A stretch of DNA of 64,000 bases from Actinocorallia sp. API 0066 (GCF_020991275.1 NZ_JAJLQY010000007.1:310001-374000); one strand, 5' to 3'. Shown: positions 33,691 through 42,646, counted from the stretch's first letter. The notes: a model not told the origin generated them from the letters alone. A program made the numbers and translations.

Positions 33691-34808
33691 AGCTCGAAGG
33701 CGTCGAACTGCGCTGGATCGAGATCCCCCTCGTCGCGCCCTTCCGCACCTCCTTCGGCACGGAGACACGCCGCTCGGTGCTGCTCGTCCGGGCCGTCACC
33801 GGGGACGGCGAGGGGTGGGGCGAGTGCGTGGCGATGAGCGAACCGGTGTACTCCGCCGAGTACGTGGACGGGGCGGCGCACGTCATCCGGTCGTTCCTCG
33901 TGCCGAAGCTGACCGCCGACACCGACCCGTGGCGGGCGGAACAGGCGTTCCGGCCGATCCACGGGCATCCGATGGCGAAGGCCGCCGTCGGGGCCGCGAT
34001 CCTGGACGCGTGGCTGCGGGAGCGCTCCACCTCGTTCGGTGAGTTCCTGGGCGCCGTCCGGCCTTCCGTCGCCGCCGGGGTCTCCGTAGGGATCATGGAT
34101 TCGATCCCGGCGCTCCTGGACGCCGTCGAGGGGTACCTGGAGGAGGGCTACCAGCGGATCAAGCTGAAGATCGAGCCGGGCTGGGATCTTGAGCCGGTGC
34201 GCGCCGTGCGTGAGCGACACCCGGACATTCTCCTCCAAACGGACGCCAACACCGCCTACACGCTGGCCGACGCCCGCCACCTGGCGAAGCTCGACGCCTT
34301 CGACCTGCTCCTCATCGAACAGCCGCTCCCCGAGGACGACATCGCGGGGCACGCCGCCCTGGCCCGTCTCGTGCGGACCCCGATCTGCCTGGACGAGTCC
34401 ATCACCTCCGCCTCGGTGGCCGCCGACGCCATCACCCGAGGCGCCACCTCCATCATCAACATCAAGCCCGGCCGGGTGGGCGGCCTCCTCGAAGCCCGCC
34501 GGGTCCACGACGTCTGCGCCGCCCACGGCGTCCCCGTCTGGTGCGGGGGCATGCTCGAAACCGGCATCGGCCGAGCCGCCAACGTGGCCCTGGCCGCCCT
34601 CCCGAACTTCACCCTCCCGGGCGACACCTCCGCCTCCTCCCGCTACTACACCACCGACATCACCCCACCCTTCACCCTCCACAACGGCACACTCCCCGTC
34701 CCCACCGCCCCCGGCCTGGGCGTCACCCCCACCCCCACCACCCTCCAACCCCTCACCACCAGAACCGAATACCTCCCCATCCCCTCCCAAACCACCCGCC
34801 CCCTCTAA
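33687..34808 (+). CDS. o-Succinylbenzoate synthase / N-succinylamino acid racemase, enolase superfamily
   Basis: A 373-residue MLE-subgroup enolase-superfamily enzyme with all expected active-site residues: the KxK pair Lys159/Lys161 (QRIKLKIEPG), metal ligands Asp186 (TDAN), Glu211 (IEQP) and Asp236 (LDES), and Lys260 in NIKPGRVGG. Such enzymes are OSBS (menaquinone synthesis), N-succinylamino-acid racemase, or both. No other men gene is nearby, whereas a GNAT and an M20 hydrolase are, which favours the racemase. The last about 50 residues are Thr/Pro-rich. The menC name is withheld because the activity is not decidable from sequence alone. Confidence 0.87.
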   Translation: MKLEGVELRWIEIPLVAPFRTSFGTETRRSVLLVRAVTGDGEGWGECVAMSEPVYSAEYVDGAAHVIRSFLVPKLTADTDPWRAEQAFRPIHGHPMAKAAVGAAILDAWLRERSTSFGEFLGAVRPSVAAGVSVGIMDSIPALLDAVEGYLEEGYQRIKLKIEPGWDLEPVRAVRERHPDILLQTDANTAYTLADARHLAKLDAFDLLLIEQPLPEDDIAGHAALARLVRTPICLDESITSASVAADAITRGATSIINIKPGRVGGLLEARRVHDVCAAHGVPVWCGGMLETGIGRAANVALAALPNFTLPGDTSASSRYYTTDITPPFTLHNGTLPVPTAPGLGVTPTPTTLQPLTTRTEYLPIPSQTTRPL

Positions 34809-34863
34809 CCCCTCACGCCCAGGCAAGCCCCCCTGTATCACCAGCGGTTTCACCGGCCTCCCG

Positions 34864-35355
34864 TCACTGATAGGCCGTGCTGAACCCCGCGACAAACGTG
34901 ATGACACTCGTCACGACGCCGTAGCCAAGTGCCGCCCTAAGCGGAATGAGATCCCCCGCCGCAAGGGTCCCGTCCGGATCGGTACGCCGGTACACGACAT
35001 AGATAAGCCACGGATACCCGAGCGCGAAAGCCCCCGTCCCCGCTATCAGCCCGACCGCCCGGTACCGCCCGTCCGCCTGCTCCTTGACCGCCTCCTCCAC
35101 CTCCACCCTGATCCTCGCCGCCTGCGCCCCCATTTCCGCCGCCACCAGCGGTTCGTCCTCCCGCACCTCCCGAGCCCGAGCCTCCAACGCCAACGCATAC
35201 CCCCGCTGCGCCCGCTGCAGATCCGCCACCCCCGCCGGCGCCCGCAACTCAAACAACGCATGCCGATCCAACGCGAACCCAATAATCAAAAAATAAACAA
35301 CCGTCCCCCACCCCAACACCCTCAACACCACCTCACGCCGCCCCACCGCATCCAT
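34864..35355 (-). CDS. Hypothetical membrane protein with about three helices
   Basis: A 163-residue protein with hydrophobic segments at about 10-28 (VVLRVLGWGTVVYFLIIGFA), 100-122 (AVGLIAGTGAFALGYPWLIY) and 140-160, separated by an Ala/Glu/Arg-rich helical region (about 45-95) that may be a coiled coil. No family recognised. The start ATG at 35355 lies within an overlapping Gly-rich minus-strand frame (35333-35536) that I do not accept as a gene. Confidence 0.6.
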   Translation of the reverse strand: MDAVGRREVVLRVLGWGTVVYFLIIGFALDRHALFELRAPAGVADLQRAQRGYALALEARAREVREDEPLVAAEMGAQAARIRVEVEEAVKEQADGRYRAVGLIAGTGAFALGYPWLIYVVYRRTDPDGTLAAGDLIPLRAALGYGVVTSVITFVAGFSTAYQ

Positions 35356-35540
35356 CCCCCACCCCCGTCCCCCTCACACCCAGCTCCCGGACCCACTCCC
35401 AACCCTCCACAAACAACCCCCCAAACACAACACCCAAACCCCCCAACCCCACCCCAACATCCACCAACGACCGACCCGTTCCCCTTGCCCGACCGGGTCC
35501 TGGCCGACTCCGAGCGGGTGCATGGGTGTCGACCATCCCG

Positions 35541-36134
35541 TCACTCGGACGCTGCGGGCGAATCCGGAGCGGACGAGGCGGGATGGGGGAGGGGGAGGAC
35601 GAGGACGGTGAAGGTGGGGGCGTGGGGGAGGTCGGGTTTGAGGTGGGCTACCGGGTGCCAGCCCCAGCGGAGGTAGGTGGCGTAGGCGGGGTTGGTGGGG
35701 CGGGCTAGGAGGGTGGCGCGTTGTTCGGGGCGGGGGTGGAGGAGTTCGTTGTGGAGGGCGTGGGCGATGCCCTGGCCGGTCCAGGCGCGGCGGACCATGA
35801 GTTCGGAGAGGGCGAAGGTGCGGGTGCCGGTTTCGGTGGTGAAGCCGGGTTCGGGTTCGGTGACGAGGCCGTCCCACCAGGCGGTGTTCGGGGGGAGGGG
35901 CCAGCCCCAGGTCTGGCCGACGACTTCGGTGCCGTGGAGGGCGAAGACGAGGTCGAAGTCGGGCCTTTGGGTGTAGGCGTCGAAGCGGCGCATGAACGCG
36001 TCGCCGGCGCGGAACGGGTCGGTGAGGGTGTCGGCGTAGGCGTCGGCGTGGACGTCCCGGACGGTGTCTCGGCGCGCGCGGGCCTCGTCGGCGTTGAGGC
36101 GCTGGAACGTCAGGGCTGGCGTCATACGGCCCAT
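35541..36134 (-). CDS. GNAT-family N-acetyltransferase
   Basis: A 197-residue GNAT protein: LSELMVRRAWTGQGIAHALH contains the acetyl-CoA-binding QGIA segment, and AYATYLRWGWHPVAH is the typical C-terminal Y-x-x-x-GW region. Substrate unknown; relatives act on amines of small molecules or peptides. ATG 36134 or 36125 (MTPALTF) may be used; neither has a clear ribosome-binding site. It follows the XRE regulator gene by two bases on the same strand, so it is probably translated from the regulator's transcript. Confidence 0.82.
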   Translation of the reverse strand: MGRMTPALTFQRLNADEARARRDTVRDVHADAYADTLTDPFRAGDAFMRRFDAYTQRPDFDLVFALHGTEVVGQTWGWPLPPNTAWWDGLVTEPEPGFTTETGTRTFALSELMVRRAWTGQGIAHALHNELLHPRPEQRATLLARPTNPAYATYLRWGWHPVAHLKPDLPHAPTFTVLVLPLPHPASSAPDSPAASE

Positions 36135-36136
36135 TG

Positions 36137-37579
36137 TTACGCGGTCAACGCCGGGAAGGTTTGCACGGCGGCGTCGTAGCGCGCGGTAAACTCCTCGTCC
36201 TCGGTACTGGTGCGCAGCGGGGCGAGGGTGCGCAGGACGCGGGCCGAGCGGAGCGAGCCAGCGGGCGCGGACAGGACCTGGAGCCCCTGCTTGACGGCTC
36301 CGGTGACGTCGCCTGCGGAGCAGAGGGCACCGGCGAGGCAGGCTCGGTACACGGCGAGGTCACGAGGTGAGCGCCGGTCGTCTGCCAGGACGTCGAGGTA
36401 GAGGTTGACGGACCGGTCTGAGCCGCCGAGGGCTTCTGCGCCGAGGGCTTGGTAGCCGGTGACCTCAGAGTGGGTCACGAATCGCGTCCAGGGTGGGTGG
36501 TCGCCTTGTTCGCGGTCGAGTTCGCGGCGGGCGAGGCCGATGGCTTGGCCGAAGGCGATGCGATCGCCGAGGCGGGCGTGTGCGAGGGCTTGGCGGAGCG
36601 CGATGAGGGCGTGCAGGGAGGATGACGCCTCGTGGCGGGCGGCACGGGCGGCCCGGTCGGCGAACCGCAGTGCCGCACGGGCGTGCCCCCGCTGTCCGTC
36701 CACGGCGGCGAGGTGGGTGGACTGCTGAGCCAGGTTGACGGCGACATGGATCTGGATGGAGGGGACGTCCGAGGCGGCGGCGAGCTGGTCGGCCTGTTCG
36801 TAGAGGCCGCGGGCCAGCCCCTGGTTGTCAGCGTCGTAGGCGAGCCAGCCGCTGACAATAGCGAGGTCAGCGGTGACGGTGAGGAGTTCGCGGCCTGTCC
36901 GCTCGTTGTAGTCGCTCTCGTCGAGCATCGCGCGGGCGCGCCGGTAGATGGAGATCGACTCGCCGAGGACTCCCGCGCCTCCGGCGGAGGCGTCGGTGCC
37001 ACGCAACCGGTCCAGGCAGGTGTGCAGGTAGCGCAGATGGCCGCGGTCCACACGCGGCGGCGGAGGCAGCACGGCGGCCACGGTGGTGCCGAGGGCGGCC
37101 TGGCCGAAGTGACGTCGCTTCACGTCTTCGTCCTCCCCTCCCCAGAACATCCGGGCGTCGTCTTCATCCTGCCCGCTTGGGGTGGCATCGGCACGTCCCA
37201 GGACCAGGGGGATGAGCGTTTCCCGGGGCATGCCCAGGGCGTCGGCGAGGTTCAGGATCTCGCTGATGTCGTAGGCGGTACGCCGCTCACCGCGCTCGAC
37301 CTTGGTGACGACGGACTGGGACCAGCCGACGACCTCGCCGAACTCCAGTTGGGACATCGCGCACGCGCCCCGGACGATGGCGACCACGGCGGCCATGTCC
37401 GCGCGGGCGAGCGCTCCGCGCAGCGGAGCCGAGTCCCACAGCCAGGTCGGTGCCGGGCCTTGCCGGTGGGCGCGGGCGGCGGTGAGGCAGACGGCGCATA
37501 GCGGGTCCGGGTTGTAGCGCGACAGCTGCGTGTACCGGCAAGCCGGGCAGAGCCTCCGCCCCTTGACCGTGCCGCCCAT
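36137..37579 (-). CDS. XRE-family regulator with N-terminal zinc ribbon and helical-repeat domain
   Basis: A 480-residue regulator. Cys11/Cys14 (CPAC) and Cys28/Cys31 (CAVC) form a likely zinc ribbon. Residues about 60-130 are a Cro/C1-type helix-turn-helix (MSQLEFGEVVGWSQSVVTKV, ERGERRTAYDISEIL). From about 180 on, Ala-rich helical hairpins look like TPR repeats (LAQQSTHLAAVDGQRGHARA). It diverges from the seven-gene operon at 37786, with a perfect 21-bp palindrome in the gap, and is its likely regulator. ATG 37579 is supported by GGAGGG seven bases upstream. Ligand unknown. Confidence 0.85.
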   Translation of the reverse strand: MGGTVKGRRLCPACRYTQLSRYNPDPLCAVCLTAARAHRQGPAPTWLWDSAPLRGALARADMAAVVAIVRGACAMSQLEFGEVVGWSQSVVTKVERGERRTAYDISEILNLADALGMPRETLIPLVLGRADATPSGQDEDDARMFWGGEDEDVKRRHFGQAALGTTVAAVLPPPPRVDRGHLRYLHTCLDRLRGTDASAGGAGVLGESISIYRRARAMLDESDYNERTGRELLTVTADLAIVSGWLAYDADNQGLARGLYEQADQLAAASDVPSIQIHVAVNLAQQSTHLAAVDGQRGHARAALRFADRAARAARHEASSSLHALIALRQALAHARLGDRIAFGQAIGLARRELDREQGDHPPWTRFVTHSEVTGYQALGAEALGGSDRSVNLYLDVLADDRRSPRDLAVYRACLAGALCSAGDVTGAVKQGLQVLSAPAGSLRSARVLRTLAPLRTSTEDEEFTARYDAAVQTFPALTA

Positions 37580-37679
37580 CTGCCACCCTCCGCAAGCACG
37601 TTTCCCTTTGACGCACGGGTCCGGTCCAGAGGTCTGATGATCAGCCCCGAACCACACCGTAACCGCAATCCCACCTGGC

Positions 37680-37700
37680 GTTAGGCCAATGTGGCCTAAC
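37680..37700. promoter_or_regulatory. Perfect 21-bp palindrome, candidate operator of the 37.8-44.7 kb operon
   Basis: GTTAGGCCA-ATG-TGGCCTAAC: two perfect 9-bp arms with a three-base centre. It lies in the 206-bp gap between the regulator start (37579, minus) and the glycosyltransferase start (37786, plus), and is the strongest symmetric site in the window. A TATGAC hexamer at 37716-37721 could be the -10 of the operon promoter, which would place the palindrome near -35. Binding by the XRE protein is inferred. Confidence 0.65.
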
Positions 37701-37785
37701 CGTTGGTTACCGCCCTATGACGGATCGGCGTTGGGTGTCGGGACGGGAACCGCGAACCTCCTGGAGGAGAAGGAGGTGAAGCGTG

Positions 37786-38787
37786 ATGGCCGACGAACGA
37801 TCGACGGTGCGGGCTGGCCGTCCGATGACGTCCGTGGTGGTCAGTGTCCGTGGGTGGAACCGCGAGCGGTTGCCGGAGCTGTTGGGGGCGCTTGGTGGAC
37901 AGACGGTCGCGGCAGAGCGGATGGAAGTGGTGGTCGTGGACAACGACCCGCCTCCTGCCGGGCGCGTGGGCGCGATTGTCCACTCCCGGCCGTGGCCGTT
38001 CGCGGTGCGGGTGCTCCGGGAGCCGCGAGCCGGGTTGAGCGCGGGCAAGAACCGGGGGATCGCGGCGGCGCGCGGCGAGTACGTGGCGTTCGTCGATCCG
38101 GACGTTCTGCCCGATCCGGAATGGCTGGCGGCGCTGACCGACGCGATCGAGACGGAGGGCGTTTTCGCGGTCGGCGGCCGGACGACGGCCGTCTACCCGG
38201 AGGGCGTCCGGTTCCTGTCGCCGGTGCTGGCCGAGTGCCACGGTGCGGTCCGGTGGCCGTCGCACCGGGCCCCGGCGACGTGGCCGTTCTGGGTGACGGG
38301 CTGCAACCTGGTCTTCCATCGGGAGACGGCTCTGAAGATCGGCCTTCTGCGCACCGACCTGGGACGGCGCGGACGGTGGATGGGCGACTGCGAGGACCTG
38401 GAGTTCCTCGACCGGGCACGGCAGCGCGGGCACACCGTCCTCGTCGAGCCGTCCGCGCACGCCGTCCACCCGATCTACCGGGACGAGACCACGCTCGCCT
38501 ACTACCTGCGGCAGGGCGTCGGCCACGGCGTCAGCCTGGCCCGGATGCACACCAGCGTCCACGTGGAGCCCGCCGCGATCCGGGCCGGGCGGCGGGACGT
38601 GGTGGACGCGCTCGGCCGACTGATCGGCGCGTGGGGCTTCACCAGCCCCACCGACGCCGTCGCCGGGCTGCGCGACCTCGTCCGCATCGCCGCCTACCGG
38701 GCTGAGAAGACACGGCTGCGCCTGACCGGTCGCCGCCTGCTGCCCACCCGACCGATGACCGACCCGACCGAGGAGAAGCACCCGTGA
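37786..38787 (+). CDS. GT2-family glycosyltransferase
   Basis: An approximately 333-residue GT-A glycosyltransferase: VVVSVRGWNRERLPELLGAL at the N-terminus, VVVDNDPPP, SAGKNRGIAAARGEYVAFVD followed by PDV (the DxD-equivalent), WVTGCNLVFHRETALKIG, and the acceptor-loop acid MGDCEDLEFLDRA. It transfers a sugar from an NDP-sugar; donor and acceptor unknown. ATG 37786 has AGGAGG nine bases upstream; GTG 37783 is also possible. First gene of a seven-gene operon, joined to the next by GTGA. Confidence 0.87.
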   Translation: MADERSTVRAGRPMTSVVVSVRGWNRERLPELLGALGGQTVAAERMEVVVVDNDPPPAGRVGAIVHSRPWPFAVRVLREPRAGLSAGKNRGIAAARGEYVAFVDPDVLPDPEWLAALTDAIETEGVFAVGGRTTAVYPEGVRFLSPVLAECHGAVRWPSHRAPATWPFWVTGCNLVFHRETALKIGLLRTDLGRRGRWMGDCEDLEFLDRARQRGHTVLVEPSAHAVHPIYRDETTLAYYLRQGVGHGVSLARMHTSVHVEPAAIRAGRRDVVDALGRLIGAWGFTSPTDAVAGLRDLVRIAAYRAEKTRLRLTGRRLLPTRPMTDPTEEKHP

Positions 38788-40013
38788 TCGTCTCCGCTGT
38801 GAACGGATTCCCCCAGCCCGAGCTGGAGCTGGTCGAGCGGAAAGGTGCCGGCCATCCCGACACGCTCGCCGACGGTGTCGCCGAAGCGGTCTCCCGTGCC
38901 TACAGCGCTTACTGCCTCGACCACTTCGGCGCGATCCTGCACCACAACACCGACAAGACAGCGCTGCTAGGCGGCGCGGCGGAGGTCGCGTTCGGCGGAG
39001 GGCGGCTGACGGCCCCGATCCAGGTGCTGGTGAACGGTCGGCTCACCCCGGCCCTCGGCGACCACCGCATCCCCGTCGAGGAGCTCGTGGACGACGCCGT
39101 CCGGGAGTTCCTCGGCCACGCCCTGCCGCTGCTGGACGTCGGGCGGGACGTCGAGGTGCGACGGCGGATCAGCACCGCGTCCAGCCCCGGGGCCGTCCAC
39201 GGCGAGACCGACAGGCAGCGGGCGGGCCGCCGGTTCTGGTTCGCGCCCCGCTCGATCGACGACCTGGCCGAGCGGCACCGGATGTTCGCCAACGACACCA
39301 GCGCCGGGGTCGGCTACGCGCCCCTCGGCGTGGCCGAACGGTTCGTGATCGGGGTCGAGCGGCGGCTGACGTCGCCGGGCTTCGTGGAGGCGCACCCGTA
39401 CTTCGGGACTGACGTGAAGCTCATGGCCGCCCGCGTCGGCGACCGGGTCAGCCTGACCTGCTGCGTCCCGCAGATCGCCGCGCACACGCCCGACCTGGAG
39501 ACGTACATCGAGCGCCGCGTCCTGGTGCGCCGCGCCGTCGCCGAGCTGGCGGCGGAGCTGGCCCCCGGCCACCGGGTGACGGTCGCCGTGAACACCCGCG
39601 ACGACGAGGCGCGGCGCGAGCTGTACCTGACGGTGACGGGGTCGAGCATCGAGTCCGGGGACGAGGGCGTCGTGGGCCGCGGCAACCGAGCCAACGGGCT
39701 CATCTCGATGTTCCGGCCCTGGTCGGCGGAGGGCGTGTCGGGCAAGAACCCCGTCTACCACGTCGGGAAGCTCTACAACCTCGCGGCGCAGCGGGCCGCC
39801 GAGCACCTGCACCACCTCACCGGACGGTCCTGGGTGCTCGCGCTGGTCTCCCAGGCCGGGCGCGACCTTGAGGACCCCTGGCAGGTGCTCGCGCAGGCGT
39901 CGGGCACCGGCGCCGTGGACACCGCGCTGGTGCGCGAGGTCGTCTCCGGCGTCATGGGCGAGCTGGACGTGCTGCGTGCGGAGCTGCTCGCCGGGAAGCT
40001 GGCCACCGCATGA
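38784..40013 (+). CDS. Archaeal-type S-adenosylmethionine synthetase
   Basis: A 409-residue methionine adenosyltransferase of the archaeal family (PF01941-type), not the bacterial MetK family. Motifs: ERKGAGHPDTLADGVAEAV (18-36), HHNTDK (53-58), FGGG (70-73), ANDTSAGVGYAPL (169-181), GTDVKLM (208-214), GRGNRANGLI (298-307) and GKNPVYHVGK (320-329). It makes SAM from ATP and methionine in the cytoplasm. It is rare in bacteria and sits inside a biosynthetic operon, suggesting a dedicated SAM supply or a SAM-like analogue. GTG start with AGGAGAA upstream, overlapping the GT2 stop. Confidence 0.9.
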   Translation: MIVSAVNGFPQPELELVERKGAGHPDTLADGVAEAVSRAYSAYCLDHFGAILHHNTDKTALLGGAAEVAFGGGRLTAPIQVLVNGRLTPALGDHRIPVEELVDDAVREFLGHALPLLDVGRDVEVRRRISTASSPGAVHGETDRQRAGRRFWFAPRSIDDLAERHRMFANDTSAGVGYAPLGVAERFVIGVERRLTSPGFVEAHPYFGTDVKLMAARVGDRVSLTCCVPQIAAHTPDLETYIERRVLVRRAVAELAAELAPGHRVTVAVNTRDDEARRELYLTVTGSSIESGDEGVVGRGNRANGLISMFRPWSAEGVSGKNPVYHVGKLYNLAAQRAAEHLHHLTGRSWVLALVSQAGRDLEDPWQVLAQASGTGAVDTALVREVVSGVMGELDVLRAELLAGKLATA

Positions 40014-40858
40014 GCGCGTTCACGCCGTGCCTCAACCCGGCGACGCTCTCCGGCCTCGCTCTTCCCGACTTCCTGGAAGCGGCGGCGTCGGCTGGCTTCA
40101 CCTCCGTGGAGGTGCCGGTGCAGCAGGTCGTCGCGCATGGCCCCGGCCGCGTCGCCGACCTGCTCGCGGGGCTGGGGCTGAGCGTGGCGGCGGCGTCGGG
40201 CCTCCTGCCCGCCGGGCCCGTGCTGCCGCATCCGGTCCTCGTCGAGGACTACGCGGACGCGCTGACGGGCTTGCCCGAACGGCTTGAGGCGATGCGGACG
40301 ATCGGTTGCCCGGTCGCCACGATCGTCGTCAACCCGCGCTCCCTTTTGGCGCGGGACGCCGCGCTTTCGACCGCCGCGGCACGGTTGCGCGCCCTGGCCC
40401 GGGTCGCGGGGGAGTACGGCGTGACGGTGGCGGCCGAGGCGGTCGGCGTCCAACGCGGCCTGCCCGCCGAACTCGACGGGCCGCATCCGGTCGTCACGAC
40501 GCTGCCCGAGCTCGCCGGGCTGCTGGAGCGCACGCCCGGTGTCGTCGCGTGCGTCGACTCCTTTCACTGGGCGGCCACCGGCGCTGATCCGGTCGCGGTC
40601 GCGGGGCTCACGATCGGGCACGTCCAGATCGCCGACACGCCGCCTGGGCCCCGGCACCTGTGGAGCGACGGGCAGCGGCTGTTCCCCGGTGACGGCGGTC
40701 TGCCCTGGATCGAGTTCGCGGGAGCGCTCGCCGTCGCGGGATATCGGGGTCCGCTTTCGGTCGAGCTGTTCAACCCCGCCTTGCGGGCGCTGTCCGAGGA
40801 CGAGATCTGTCGGCGTGCCCTCCACGGCACCCGGACGTGCTGGAAGGAGACGTCATGA
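40010..40858 (+). CDS. Sugar-phosphate isomerase/epimerase-like TIM-barrel protein
   Basis: A 282-residue protein of the xylose-isomerase-like AP-endonuclease 2 superfamily (relatives include IolE/IolI): AAASAGFTSVEVPVQQVV, VAAEAVGVQRGLPAELDG (metal-type Glu), VVACVDSFHWAATG (Asp/His), IGHVQIADTPPG (His-x-Gln-x-x-Asp) and LSVELFNPAL (Glu). This pattern of acids and His at strand ends fits divalent-metal isomerases, epimerases or dehydratases of sugars and inositols. Substrate unknown. It overlaps its neighbours by ATGA at both ends, between the SAM synthetase and an inositol-dehydrogenase-like gene, which suggests a cyclitol or keto-sugar intermediate. Confidence 0.85.
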   Translation: MSAFTPCLNPATLSGLALPDFLEAAASAGFTSVEVPVQQVVAHGPGRVADLLAGLGLSVAAASGLLPAGPVLPHPVLVEDYADALTGLPERLEAMRTIGCPVATIVVNPRSLLARDAALSTAAARLRALARVAGEYGVTVAAEAVGVQRGLPAELDGPHPVVTTLPELAGLLERTPGVVACVDSFHWAATGADPVAVAGLTIGHVQIADTPPGPRHLWSDGQRLFPGDGGLPWIEFAGALAVAGYRGPLSVELFNPALRALSEDEICRRALHGTRTCWKETS

Positions 40859-41811
40859 GGCCCCACAGGATCGCGGTGGCCGGTTGCGGGGCGGCGGCGT
40901 TCGGCCTGCACCTGCCCGTGCTCACCGCCTCGCCCGCCTGGACGGTGACGGCGGTCCTCGACCGGCACACCGCGCGCGCCCACGCGGCGGCCGGGCGGTT
41001 CGGCGTCCCGGCCGTCGCGCACACCCTGCCCGAGCTGCTGGACGGCGCGGACATGATCGCCGTGACGACGGGCGTCCACCACACCCTCATCGAGGAGGCC
41101 GTCAAAGCGGGCACGCACGTGTTCACCGAAAAGCCCGTCACCCTGGACCCCGCGTACTCCGCACGACTGCACGCGCAGGCCAGGGACGCGGGGGTACTGC
41201 TGGAGGTCGGGACGGTCCGCCTCTACGACCCGGCCGTGCGCGCGCTGCGAGACAGACTGCTTTCGCCGAACGGAGGCTGGCTCGTCAAGGCGGATGGTGT
41301 GGACGCCGCCGCCCGCGCTCACATCCTCCCTGACGGGTTCGCGACCTACACCTTCGCCGACGACCCTCCCCAACCCGTTCCCGACGGCCTGGAGCCGCAC
41401 CAGGAGGAGGCGTTGAAGGTGCTTCTTTGGGAGGGATACCACCAGCTCACGGCGCTTCTCGCCGTCGTTGGGAGCGTCTACCCGGCCGCGTGCGCGATCG
41501 GTCCCGACCGGGCCGTCCACGCCACCGCGACCGACGACCACGGGCAGCCCTACACGATCGTCGTCGCCCGGCCCGGGGGCGGCGTGTTCGTTGAGTCGTT
41601 CCACCTGACCGGTGACGACTCCGCCGCCGACCTGTCCTGGCCCGCGCCGTACAGCGGACCGCCCGACCCCTTCGCCGCGATGTGGGGCGCGATCGCCGAC
41701 GCGCTCGACAGCGGTGTTCCCACGGGCAGCGCCGCGTTCGCCCAGCGGGTCGAAGAACTCGCCCTCGGCCTCGCCCGCACCGCCACATCTCTCGGGAGCA
41801 CTCATGGCTGA
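40855..41811 (+). CDS. Gfo/Idh/MocA-family NAD(P)-dependent oxidoreductase
   Basis: A 318-residue dehydrogenase: Rossmann motif VAGCGAAAFGLHL, DRHTARAHAAAGRFGVP, and the nicotinamide-side EKPVTL motif (THVFTEKPVTLDP). The C-terminal substrate domain starts at about 120. Family members oxidise or reduce sugars and inositols, for example myo-inositol 2-dehydrogenase. Substrate unknown. Coupled by ATGA to the isomerase gene, consistent with sequential steps on one carbohydrate; its stop is overlapped eight bases by the kinase start. Confidence 0.86.
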   Translation: MRPHRIAVAGCGAAAFGLHLPVLTASPAWTVTAVLDRHTARAHAAAGRFGVPAVAHTLPELLDGADMIAVTTGVHHTLIEEAVKAGTHVFTEKPVTLDPAYSARLHAQARDAGVLLEVGTVRLYDPAVRALRDRLLSPNGGWLVKADGVDAAARAHILPDGFATYTFADDPPQPVPDGLEPHQEEALKVLLWEGYHQLTALLAVVGSVYPAACAIGPDRAVHATATDDHGQPYTIVVARPGGGVFVESFHLTGDDSAADLSWPAPYSGPPDPFAAMWGAIADALDSGVPTGSAAFAQRVEELALGLARTATSLGSTHG

Positions 41812-42646
41812 CCCCGTCATCGCCGCCTTCGACGGGCCGCCGGGGGCGGGGAAGACGTCCCTGATCGCCCGTCTCGCCACCGCGCACGGGGACGCGGCGG
41901 TGTGGTTCGCCGAGCCCAACCACCTCCTGGCGACGCCGCGTACGGACGACGGCGTGTCCCGCTGGTTCCTCGACCACGAGGCCGCCAAGGCACGGAGCAT
42001 CCGTGCGCTGGCCGACGACCCGGCTACCGGACTCATCATGGCGGACCGCAACCATCTCGGAGCCTTGGCCTACTGCTACGCCCACGACGGAGGAACCGTC
42101 CCGAGGGGCACCCTCCCCTTCACCGAGGCGCTGGCGTACTACATGCGTCACGTCCTCCGGCAGCAGCCCGAACGGCTCAGGACCGTCGTCCTCCTGGTCA
42201 GCCCGTCCGTCAGCCTCGCCCGACGTGGCGGAACCCCCGAACGCGCCCTGTGGCGACAATGGTACGACCCCGCCCTACTCGACCGCCTGCACGCCTTCTA
42301 CCGCGACATCGCGCCTGGCCTGTGCCCCAACCGCCCGCTCGTCATCGACACCGACGCGCTCACCCTGGACCAGGTCCACGCGCACGTGGCGGCCCACCTC
42401 GCCGCCGCGGGACTGCCGGACCCCCGGGCGTGGCCGCCGCTCCCCGCCCGGCCGCTGCTCGGCGGCGTGTTCACCGACGCCTACGCGCGGCTGGGCGGCC
42501 TGGAGACACTCGGGCATCCCGTCACGGGGCCGCTGGCGTGGCGCGGCGGCCTCGTCCAGATCTGCCAGCTCGCCACCCTGCACCGGGGCCCAGACGGGCC
42601 CGCCGGGCTGTGGCGTCCGGACGCGCCCCTGGAGACGCTGCGATGA
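41804..42646 (+). CDS. P-loop kinase of the thymidylate-kinase-like class
   Basis: A 280-residue protein with Walker A GPPGAGKTS (residues 11-19), DRNH after a hydrophobic strand (GLIMADRNHLGALAY) in the position of the nucleoside-kinase DRS/DRY motif, and LVSPSVSLARRGG as the arginine lid. A C-terminal extension of about 100 residues (PLLGGVFTDAYARLGGLETL onward) has no known match. It probably phosphorylates a small molecule made by the operon; the acceptor is unknown. ATG 41804 is supported by CGGGAG upstream. Confidence 0.8.
   Translation: MADPVIAAFDGPPGAGKTSLIARLATAHGDAAVWFAEPNHLLATPRTDDGVSRWFLDHEAAKARSIRALADDPATGLIMADRNHLGALAYCYAHDGGTVPRGTLPFTEALAYYMRHVLRQQPERLRTVVLLVSPSVSLARRGGTPERALWRQWYDPALLDRLHAFYRDIAPGLCPNRPLVIDTDALTLDQVHAHVAAHLAAAGLPDPRAWPPLPARPLLGGVFTDAYARLGGLETLGHPVTGPLAWRGGLVQICQLATLHRGPDGPAGLWRPDAPLETLR

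Noticed and set aside
33687-34808. Assignment of this gene as menC of menaquinone synthesis
   Set aside because: OSBS and N-succinylamino-acid racemase share all visible active-site residues, and the neighbours point to amino-acid metabolism. The name was withheld.
35333-35536. A 67-codon minus-strand frame with a Gly/Val-rich hydrophobic stretch
   Set aside because: The sequence is low-complexity from G/T repeats, lacks a ribosome-binding site and overlaps the start of the membrane-protein gene; it could be a small membrane peptide but I cannot support it.
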